Shown piece by piece: positions 15,791 to 21,715 of a stretch of DNA of 23,630 bases. Source of the stretch: a virus. Location: positions 1-23,630 of the IMG/VR virus record IMGVR_UViG_3300033146_003133. The stretch is one strand, 5' to 3'. The position numbers were made by a program, and so were the translations under genes. The notes under the pieces were generated by a model that was given only the letters and a program-made list of their open reading frames with translations, was not told where the DNA came from and searched no databases. Numbering within the stretch: position 1 is the first letter of the stretch; each line of letters starts with the position of its first letter.

Positions 15791-15921
15791 CCTTAAATCT
15801 CAATAGTATAAATTAGCTGAGCAGCTTTAATGTAATCATTATAGAGCTGCGCAGAGAATTTATCTTACTTCTGTTGATTTTTTTCAATTATAGCCGATAC
15901 AGCTATTTAAAACATTTAAGG
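15791..15921 (+). ncRNA. Array element 4: three-stem RNA-like structure
   Basis: P1 pairs 15791-15798 with 15914-15921 (CCTTAAAT/ATTTAAGG). P2 is 15808-15863, closed by ATAAATT/AATTTAT with an inner GCAGCTTTA/TAGAGCTGC helix containing one T-G pair. P3 is ATAGC/GCTAT at 15890-15906 with the shortened loop CGATACA, seven bases rather than eight. The missing N shows that the position is variable in base and dispensable in at least one copy. Confidence 0.72.
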
Positions 15922-15940
15922 TGATATAAGATTTACATTC

Positions 15941-16054
15941 TAATTTGAATACTTTTTAAAAGAATCCTGGTGTATACGTGGATTTTTTTATTTTTATTTC
16001 TAGACGTCCCTTTATTTATCCGATAACAGATAAATTTTAAAACTATTCAAATTA
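15941..16054 (+). ncRNA. Array element 5: three-stem RNA-like structure
   Basis: P1 pairs 15941-15950 with 16045-16054 (TAATTTGAAT/ATTCAAATTA, 10 bp). P2 is 15958-15989 with AAAAGAATCC/GGATTTTTTT including one G-T pair that works in plus-strand RNA. P3 is ATTTATC/GATAAAT at 16014-16035 with loop CGATAACA, the longest P3 stem of the set. The spacer is TTTAAAACT. This is one of the cleanest copies. Confidence 0.75.
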
Positions 16055-16081
16055 TTTATATAAAAGAAGAAACCAAAAGCT

Positions 16082-16200
16082 TATAAGATGTGTATGGTTG
16101 TAGGATGGTACACTAAGTGGTCCATCGAAAAACATATACTTCTTACATTATTGCTACTTTACTTTAATAGCCGATTACAGCTAAATAACAAACACTTATA
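16082..16200 (+). ncRNA. Array element 6: three-stem RNA-like structure, weak P1
   Basis: P3 is TAGC/GCTA at 16168-16183 with loop CGATTACA. P2 is 16090-16139, with GATGG/CCATC inside a GTGTAT/ATATAC helix that has a G-T pair. P1 is only six pairs (16082-16087 with 16195-16200), and its closing strand lies within the opening P1 strand of element 7, so the two outer stems cannot form at the same time. Confidence 0.6.
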
Positions 16201-16291
16201 CTTTTCAATAGACGTACCGTGTACGGTGATCTAAATCTATTAGTATTACAAATATTATCCGATAACAGATAACTTACGACTATAAGTGTTT
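16190..16291 (+). ncRNA. Array element 7: three-stem RNA-like structure
   Basis: P1 pairs 16190-16200 with 16281-16291 (AAACACTTATA/TATAAGTGTTT, 11 bp perfect). P2 is 16207-16241 with AATAGA/TCTATT and an inner ACCG-TGTA-CGGT hairpin. P3 is TTATC/GATAA at 16255-16272 with loop CGATAACA. The spacer is CTTACGAC. It is the last copy before the terminase gene and the most compact. Confidence 0.74.
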
Positions 16292-16403
16292 ATTTAAACC
16301 TTTTACCAAAATATTAGTTTATATTAAGTTTTAACCAAAAAAACACTTTATCTCTTGTTTTAATTGTTAATGCTTAAATATTTGGCTTTTTCTTCTTTTA
16401 TAC

Positions 16404-16434
16404 ACAAGGCTAAGCTGTCCTTGTACTATATAAT
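16404..16434 (+). promoter_or_regulatory. Hairpin and TATAAT-like box upstream of the terminase gene
   Basis: ACAAGG (16404-16409) pairs with CCTTGT (16419-16424), and TATAAT follows at 16429-16434. The sequence TACTATA(TA)AT resembles TACTATAAT at 13897 and 14352. This may be a -10 box for the packaging operon, but no clear -35 box sits 16-18 bases upstream. Low confidence as a promoter. Confidence 0.3.
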
Positions 16435-16460
16435 GCCCAAAAACGGCTTAAAAATTAATA

Positions 16461-16493
16461 TTTAAGGCTAAATCCTTAAAAAGTCCCTTTTTT
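16461..16493 (+). terminator. Possible terminator hairpin before the terminase gene
   Basis: TTTAAGG (16461-16467) pairs with CCTTAAA (16474-16480) around a six-base loop, and a T6 run begins seven bases later at 16488. It could end transcription of the upstream RNA elements before the terminase. The gap before the T-run makes this uncertain. Confidence 0.4.
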
Positions 16494-16560
16494 ACAAAAA
16501 ATAACTTGTTTTTCTACTTTTATGGCTTATTTTAAAGAATATTAACCAACAGGAGGGTTT

Positions 16561-18948
16561 ATGAACAAGACCAATATAAAAGAACAGATAACACGCTATG
16601 CAGAAGGAGTAGAAGCACAAAATATACATAGTTTGGCACCTTTACTTAGTTTACTTCAATTTGAAGGAAAACCAGTAGATTTACGCTTTCATTTTCAATT
16701 AGCGCCTATTTACAACTTAGCGGTACCAAAAAGGATAGTTTTGAAGACAGCCCGACAAGTCGGCAAATCTTTTAGTATATGTATGGATGGTGCTCTTCGA
16801 GGCATGGCTGTGCCTAATTTCCATACTCTTTATATACAACCACGTTTTGACCAAATAAAAGGGTTTAGTAACCTTATGATGAGACCTTTTATACATAACA
16901 GTTATGTTAAAGCTCATATTGTAGATAAATCGTGTGAAGACAGTATTTTAATAAGAACTTTTAAGAACGGTTCCAGGTTACACTTCTCTTACTGCTTACT
17001 TGACGCAGACAGAGTAAGGGGACTTTCAGGTATATCTAGAGTAGCCCTGGACGAGAGCCTTTCTAAAGGAACCGTGGTTTTTATACTCAAAAACGTCAAA
17101 AAAAACAAAGTTGAAAAAAAAGTTGGATTTTTTTCAGAACAAGACTTGTATTATATAAACATAGGTGGCGTAGTTAGTGAGATATCGGAGAGCAGTAGCC
17201 AAACGTACCTAGTATGCACTAAACAGATACAAGACATTAAAAAAGGTGATAAGGTTATTAGTTTTGATAGAAACAATAAACTTGTCCCTAGCCTTGTTGC
17301 AAAGGATGCCAGTGCACACGGAGTAAGGGAATGCTTTACTTTAACAACAGTGACAGGTAAACAAGTAACATGCACAATAGACCACCCTTTAATGACAAAT
17401 AAAGGAGCTATGCGTTTAAGCGATATAGTTACATATATGTATAGTTTAGACACTGTTATAGAGAACCAAACAGAAGAGACTATCCACAAAATAGTTAGAG
17501 TGTTAAAAAAGGAAAACAGAGATAAATTAGAAGATAAAATAGCTAAACTTTTATTACAAGAAAAACGTAGACCTTTAGAACTTGTTGTTAATAACAACGA
17601 ATTAGACTATATAGAAAAAATTAGATATACAGGCGCTAAAGAGACCTTTGATATTGAGGTTGTAGGAACACATACATACTTATTAGCTAATGGTATGTAT
17701 AGCCTTAATTGCCAAGATATAGATAGCAGCTTTATACCTGTAATAGGTGAGACTATGAGCGCTAGTCGTAAATACGGTATATATCAATATACAGGTACAC
17801 CTAAAACAACAGATAACACTTTAAGTGAAATTTTCAATGATAGTAGTATGGCTGAATGGGTTATACCGTGCAAAAATTGTTTAAAGCTTAATGTACCTAG
17901 TATAGACCACGATATTTTAAATATGATAGGTTTAAAGACACTTATTTGCGCTAATAAGAAATGCGGTAAACCTTTAGATGCTCGGGATGGTTGGTATGAG
18001 CACGGTAACCCTCACTTAAGGAACACTTTTGCTGGATATCATGTTCCCCAAATTATACACCCTCTACATTATACTAATGAGAACAAGTGGGCTGATTTAT
18101 TATATAAACAAAGAACATATACTAAAGCTAAATTCTTAAATGAGGTTTTAGGTGAGCCTTGTGACGAAGCAACTAAACTTATAACCGTAGGAGATATACA
18201 GCAGTCGCAAAACCAATATAAGAACACAATAGAAGATGCACTTAAAAACAGGGATTATTATGAAACAGTTGTACTCGGTGTGGACTGGGGAGGGGGAGGA
18301 GCTCTAGAGAATAGTTTTACAGCTTTAGCCATTGTTGGAGTATGTCCAGGATCAGACAAGCTAGATACTTTATATTGTGAACGATTCCCTATGACAATGA
18401 CACCTATAGATGAAATAAGAACTATTTTAACATATGCTACAACCTTTAGGGTTAGTTACATAGGCCATGATTACGGTGGCGCTGGTAACCTTAGAGAAGT
18501 TTTATTATTACAAGCTGGAGTAGACCCTGAACTTATTGTGCCATACACTTATGTTAACGCTGTAAGACAAGAGGTTGTTAAATATAATAAACCAGGAACA
18601 GGCCAAAGAGCTAGTTATAGTATAGATAAACCACGAAGTTTAGCTATCGTGGTTAATATGATTAAAGCGGGTAAAATAACATTACCGCAGTTTGATAGAA
18701 GTTACGATATAACTAAAGATTTATTAGCTTTACAAGAAGAAGTGAGAGAGATGCCTAGAGCCAGTGATGTTTATTTAATTGTTAAAGCGCCTAAAAAAAC
18801 AGATGACTTTGCACATGCTTTAAATTATGCTTGTTCAACTATATGGCACATTAAAGATTGCTACCCATCCTTAATGGATAGCCACAAATATACCATAGAC
18901 GCGGATACCCAAAATATGGTTAACCCAGCGAATGTTAATTGGGATTAA
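16561..18948 (+). CDS. Terminase large subunit with in-frame mini-intein
   Basis: A 795-residue precursor; removing the intein leaves 577 residues, a normal terminase size. The ATPase has Walker A KTARQVGKS (62-70) and Walker B VALDE, interrupted after E165 and resuming CQDIDSS at 384, then TGTPKTT as the coupling motif. A zinc site CKNC...CANKKC (437, 440, 463, 468) follows, as in some GpA-like terminases. The RNase H-type nuclease shows GVDWG (D575), GHDYG (D637) and DDFAHAL (D748/D749), the acidic residues that bind metal and cut concatemers. The protein powers DNA entry into the capsid. An AGGAGGG site lies five bases before the ATG. It opens the plus-strand operon. The small subunit was not recognised nearby; one of the following unknown genes could be it. 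Confidence 0.92.
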   Translation: MNKTNIKEQITRYAEGVEAQNIHSLAPLLSLLQFEGKPVDLRFHFQLAPIYNLAVPKRIVLKTARQVGKSFSICMDGALRGMAVPNFHTLYIQPRFDQIKGFSNLMMRPFIHNSYVKAHIVDKSCEDSILIRTFKNGSRLHFSYCLLDADRVRGLSGISRVALDESLSKGTVVFILKNVKKNKVEKKVGFFSEQDLYYINIGGVVSEISESSSQTYLVCTKQIQDIKKGDKVISFDRNNKLVPSLVAKDASAHGVRECFTLTTVTGKQVTCTIDHPLMTNKGAMRLSDIVTYMYSLDTVIENQTEETIHKIVRVLKKENRDKLEDKIAKLLLQEKRRPLELVVNNNELDYIEKIRYTGAKETFDIEVVGTHTYLLANGMYSLNCQDIDSSFIPVIGETMSASRKYGIYQYTGTPKTTDNTLSEIFNDSSMAEWVIPCKNCLKLNVPSIDHDILNMIGLKTLICANKKCGKPLDARDGWYEHGNPHLRNTFAGYHVPQIIHPLHYTNENKWADLLYKQRTYTKAKFLNEVLGEPCDEATKLITVGDIQQSQNQYKNTIEDALKNRDYYETVVLGVDWGGGGALENSFTALAIVGVCPGSDKLDTLYCERFPMTMTPIDEIRTILTYATTFRVSYIGHDYGGAGNLREVLLLQAGVDPELIVPYTYVNAVRQEVVKYNKPGTGQRASYSIDKPRSLAIVVNMIKAGKITLPQFDRSYDITKDLLALQEEVREMPRASDVYLIVKAPKKTDDFAHALNYACSTIWHIKDCYPSLMDSHKYTIDADTQNMVNPANVNWD
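17056..17709 (+). mobile_element. Mini-intein (218 aa) inserted in the terminase Walker B motif
   Basis: The insert begins at S166 with SLSKGTVV, the block A pattern (first residue Ser or Cys, Gly-Thr at 5-6). Block N2 is IKKGDKVISFD (226-236). Block B has T272-x-x-H275 in CTIDHPLMT. Block F is FDIEVVGTHTYLLANG (D364, H371). It ends SLN383 before C384, giving the catalytic Asn and a Cys nucleophile at +1. The exteins rejoin as VALDE-CQDI, a good terminase Walker B. Two features are odd: the residue before the final Asn is Leu instead of the usual His, and ~63 residues separate block A from the GDKV motif, about 40 more than usual. No LAGLIDADG or HNH endonuclease motif is visible between blocks B and F, so it is probably not mobile by homing now. 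Splicing activity is inferred. Confidence 0.88.
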
Positions 18949-19028
18949 CTACACATTGTAAAAAAATGAAACTTTTTTTCAAAATGGTTTGCAATAAATG
19001 TTTTCGAGTGTAATTTATATTTAAGCTG

Positions 19029-19049
19029 AATGTAAAACACGTTTACATT
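19029..19049. other. 8-bp perfect inverted repeat between terminase and the next gene
   Basis: AATGTAAA (19029-19036) pairs with TTTACATT (19042-19049) with a five-base loop. AGCTGAAT occurs just before it and again near 19063. An AAAGGAG motif at ~19055 has no start codon after it. The element has no T-run. It could be an operator or an mRNA hairpin. Confidence 0.45.
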
Positions 19050-19114
19050 TAACAAAGGAGATAGCTGAATAAAGATAAGCACTCTCCGCCGTATTAACAG
19101 AATGGAGGTATATT

Positions 19115-19651
19115 ATGGCAGAAGAAGCAAAGGTAAAAGAGGTATCGGAAGAAGAAGCTAGAAGGGAACTTCTAAAGAGACGAACAGATGAACACAAAGG
19201 CAAATTTGTGAAAGCTGAGCAGCATGTAAATAAAGCTTATGATAAGGAAACATCTGCTGGTATTTACATCCACGGCACATCTACAGAAAACGAAAAACAA
19301 TTATTTAATCGTATTAAATCTGTACGAGCTGAAGGTGGACACGTTATTGTTGATGTTAAAAAAGGATTTGACCCTTCTTATAAAGGTAGACCATTAACAA
19401 CTCAAGTGTGGACGGTAAAAGAAGCCGCTGCTAGAGCTAAAGGTTTAAATGAGTTATCAAAAGACTTATCTACAAATGAAGCGTTAATAGCTATGGAAAT
19501 AGTAACGGAGGTTATTGCTAAATGTAAAGAGGCACAACAGCAATTATTTGACCCTAATATAAAATCTAAAATAAAAAAAGAAACAGTAGACCCATCTACT
19601 GTAAGCTTAAAGAAGCCTGGGTTTACTGAAGAAAGAACACAAAAGGTGTAA
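19115..19651 (+). CDS. Unrecognised charged protein after the terminase
   Basis: A 178-residue soluble protein with an ATG preceded by TGGAGG at eight bases. The N-terminal ~45 residues are Glu/Lys-rich and helical. The middle (46-105) has alternating strands with HVIVDVKKGFDPSYKG, suggesting a small folded domain. The C-terminal half is helical, ending in a Lys-rich tail. It starts 166 bases after the terminase and is followed one base later by the next gene. I cannot name a family. Position next to the large terminase raises a small-subunit or capsid-associated role, but no helix-turn-helix is evident. Confidence 0.78.
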   Translation: MAEEAKVKEVSEEEARRELLKRRTDEHKGKFVKAEQHVNKAYDKETSAGIYIHGTSTENEKQLFNRIKSVRAEGGHVIVDVKKGFDPSYKGRPLTTQVWTVKEAAARAKGLNELSKDLSTNEALIAMEIVTEVIAKCKEAQQQLFDPNIKSKIKKETVDPSTVSLKKPGFTEERTQKV

Positions 19652-19652
19652 T

Positions 19653-20222
19653 ATGGATAAAAAAATACTATATCTTATAGATAATGTAAAACAGCAAGCG
19701 CGTGATTATTCTATAGTGTGGAAAAAAGAACCAGACGCTATTAAACTTAGAGTGGATGATACAGTTTTATTAGAGAACACAGAAGGCGCTATGGATCTAT
19801 TTAAATCAGAGTTAGGTAAACTTAATATTACTATTAAAAACATAACATCTAATAATACTATTGTGTATAAAGAACAACAGACACATGAAGCAACTGTAAT
19901 TAGACGCATTGTGGATAAAGTATGTAATGTTTCAGTTAAAGATGATTCTGTTATATTAGAGAAACATTTTAAAGAAATAAATAGAGAACTTAAACGACGG
20001 TTAGGAATAGATGTAAAAATTTCAGAGATTATAAATAAAAAGGAATGTACATTTGACGAACTACGTTTATTGATAAAAAACGCAAACAGTAAGTTAGAAT
20101 TAACTGAATCACCACTGACCAGATTATGCGTCAATATGACTAAGGCGATTGATTCAATGCAAGATACAATAAAAGAAACGAAAGACATACTTAAAAACCT
20201 AAACAAACAGAAAGAAGATTAA
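19653..20222 (+). CDS. Unrecognised helical protein
   Basis: A 189-residue protein, rich in Lys, Asp, Ile and Asn, with long predicted helices and a Lys/Glu-rich C-terminal end that looks coiled-coil. It begins one base after the previous stop (TAATATGG junction) and the next start follows its stop by one base, so the three genes are translated together. It has two cysteines but no motif. Unrecognised; a virion-associated or scaffold protein would fit the composition and place. Confidence 0.75.
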   Translation: MDKKILYLIDNVKQQARDYSIVWKKEPDAIKLRVDDTVLLENTEGAMDLFKSELGKLNITIKNITSNNTIVYKEQQTHEATVIRRIVDKVCNVSVKDDSVILEKHFKEINRELKRRLGIDVKISEIINKKECTFDELRLLIKNANSKLELTESPLTRLCVNMTKAIDSMQDTIKETKDILKNLNKQKED

Positions 20223-20223
20223 A

Positions 20224-20799
20224 ATGAAAGAGATAACAAAAAAGAAACCAGCTGTGAAAAAGATCGTAGTTAAAAAAGAAATAACTAAAGAAACTAAAGA
20301 AATTAAAGAACCAACTGTTTTAGATAGTTTGGTTAAAACAATAAATATTTGCTTAAAAGATATAGATAAAGATATTGAGCAAATAGAAAAGATAGGTAAG
20401 GATCTTGAAAAAGTAGTTAAAAGAAAAAATGAGTACACAGAAGTATTTGCTTCATCTTTATCTAAAATAACAGAAGAGGAAGATACTTTAAATGATAAAG
20501 TGTTTAAACATTCTGATAATATGTATAAGCAATCATTCGACCTAAGGAGACTTCTTATCACAGCTGAGAATCAACCTTTAGATAATATAACTAAAAAACA
20601 ACGTGAAACTTTAGACAAAGTGCATAACTTATTAGAAGACCTGGACGTGATAGAAAAGATACGGTGTCAAGTAGAGGAAGTTAATGAAGAAAAGTGCTGT
20701 AAAAAGTTTAAAGCTAAAAAAACAAAACATTCAAAAAGCAAGAAGAACAGAGACATTGATGATAAACATAAAGAGATGTATGACTTTTTTAAACAATAA
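20224..20799 (+). CDS. Unrecognised lysine-rich coiled-coil protein
   Basis: A 191-residue, strongly basic and helical protein. Residues 1-30 are nearly all Lys, Glu, Thr and Val. A long helical region (~35-150) shows heptad-like spacing of Leu and Ile. The C-terminus has CCKKFKAKKTKHSKSKK, a basic patch likely to bind nucleic acid or acidic partners. It is the third gene of the tightly packed set and is followed at once by the pseudoknot RNA region. Function unknown. Confidence 0.76.
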   Translation: MKEITKKKPAVKKIVVKKEITKETKEIKEPTVLDSLVKTINICLKDIDKDIEQIEKIGKDLEKVVKRKNEYTEVFASSLSKITEEEDTLNDKVFKHSDNMYKQSFDLRRLLITAENQPLDNITKKQRETLDKVHNLLEDLDVIEKIRCQVEEVNEEKCCKKFKAKKTKHSKSKKNRDIDDKHKEMYDFFKQ

Positions 20800-20804
20800 A
20801 AAAC

Positions 20805-20885
20805 CGATTCTGGCATAATAAAACAAAGTTTGGAATGTGCTTATATGGAAAGACCGGCAGAATCGTTAATATTTCGAGTCTTTCC
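20805..20885 (+). ncRNA. Predicted H-type pseudoknot RNA
   Basis: Three helices can be drawn. P1 is CGATTCTG (20805-20812) with CAGAATCG (20858-20865), 8 bp. P2 is a short hairpin 20813-20817 with 20836-20840 that abuts P1, so the two could stack. P3 is GGAAAGAC (20847-20854) with GTCTTTCC (20878-20885), 8 bp. P3 starts inside the P1 loop and closes outside it, so P1 and P3 form a pseudoknot. It sits between two genes of the same operon and is followed by a terminator. The topology differs from the HDV ribozyme, whose P3 hairpin follows the opening P2 strand. I see no known riboswitch. No frame of any length overlaps it. Confidence 0.6.
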
Positions 20886-20906
20886 TACTCCTTTTATGAA
20901 CTAGGC

Positions 20907-20945
20907 GCCTCAGCGGTGAGATAACATTTCACTGAGGCTTTTTTT
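20907..20945 (+). terminator. Rho-independent terminator
   Basis: GCCTCA (20907-20912) pairs with TGAGGC (20933-20938), with a further GTGA/TCAC helix above a small bulge, and then seven T (20939-20945). This is a strong GC hairpin in AT-rich surroundings. It closes the unit that holds the three charged proteins and the pseudoknot. The next gene starts 24 bases later, so it either has its own promoter or depends on readthrough. Confidence 0.85.
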
Positions 20946-20968
20946 AATAACAAAAGAAAGAAGAAAAA

Positions 20969-21331
20969 ATGAATATGTTTGAATTATATTGTATCCTGAA
21001 ATTAGATGAAGTTAAATCGCTTTTAGAGATTACAGGAGCTGTTAGTTGTCTTTTTGTTACAGTAATATTAGGAATGTTTTTATTCGACTATCTAGATGCA
21101 GGTAAAAAAATACCTTTATGGTATAAAGTTTGTTCTATGACATTAATACCTATGGTAATATTTTTGATATTAGCTGCTGTTTTAATACCCTCAACAAAAC
21201 AGATGGCAACTATTATAATTGCACCTAAAATAATTAACAATGAGGTTCTAAAAGACGATTTAAAAGAGTTGTACGGATTGGCAAAAGAGGAATTAAAAGA
21301 TTTAATAAAAAAGAAGGATGTGTCAAAATGA
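20969..21331 (+). CDS. Small two-helix membrane protein, copy 1
   Basis: A 120-residue protein with two membrane helices, ~20-42 and ~52-74, joined by a short loop containing LDAGKKIPLWYK. A Pro-Ser-Thr-Lys-Gln-Met segment follows helix 2, and a charged helical tail ends the protein. The layout, with PS-x-K-x-M after the second helix, resembles small membrane proteins common in tailed phages, whose role is not established. It is a tandem paralogue of the next gene. Its last bases overlap that gene's ATG by four bases. A host-envelope or lysis-related job is possible but unproven. Confidence 0.8.
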   Translation: MNMFELYCILKLDEVKSLLEITGAVSCLFVTVILGMFLFDYLDAGKKIPLWYKVCSMTLIPMVIFLILAAVLIPSTKQMATIIIAPKIINNEVLKDDLKELYGLAKEELKDLIKKKDVSK

Positions 21332-21687
21332 ATATGTTTGAATTGTATTGTGTCTTGAAATTAGATGAAATTAAATTGCTTTTAGAAATCACAGGCGTTG
21401 TTATATTTATTTTTGTTATAATGGTATTAGGGGGGTTTTTATTCAACTATATAGATGCAGGTGAGAAGATACCTTTATGGCATAAAGTTTGTTCTGTAGT
21501 ATTAATACCAACGACAATATTTTTGATATTGACTACTGTTTTATTACCGTCTACAAAGCAGATGGCCGTAATTATAATTGCACCTAAAATAATTAATAAT
21601 GAAGTTTTAAATAATGATTTAAAAGACTTATATAAGTTAGCAAAAGATGGATTAAAAGATTTAATAAAGCACGATATAAATAAGTAG
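21328..21687 (+). CDS. Small two-helix membrane protein, copy 2
   Basis: A 119-residue paralogue of the preceding protein, colinear over the whole length with high identity, including the N-terminal MNMFELYC and the APKIINNEVL segment after helix 2. Substitutions sit mostly within the membrane helices. The ATG overlaps the previous TGA (ATGA), and a GAAGGA site lies within the end of copy 1, so the two are translated together. The pair may form a hetero-oligomer, or the second copy may adapt to a different partner. Both points are inference. Confidence 0.8.
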   Translation: MNMFELYCVLKLDEIKLLLEITGVVIFIFVIMVLGGFLFNYIDAGEKIPLWHKVCSVVLIPTTIFLILTTVLLPSTKQMAVIIIAPKIINNEVLNNDLKDLYKLAKDGLKDLIKHDINK

Positions 21688-21715
21688 TAAATAAAGAATA
21701 AGAAGAACACTACTT

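Noticed and set aside
13967-16291. tRNA genes or tRNA-like cloverleaves
   Set aside because: The elements have an outer stem and two arms, but no 7-bp acceptor followed directly by a T-arm with a TTCRA loop, no D-arm and no anticodon arm of fixed size.
15231-16291. CRISPR array
   Set aside because: The repeated part is only a loop and a pairing pattern, stem sequences differ and spacing is irregular. There is no constant repeat with unique spacers and no cas gene.
17056-17709. Group I intron instead of an intein
   Set aside because: The insert is fully in frame, has no stop, and shows protein intein blocks A, N2, B, F and G.
19115-20222. Terminase small subunit call
   Set aside because: Position fits, but I see no helix-turn-helix or other small-subunit hallmark in either gene.
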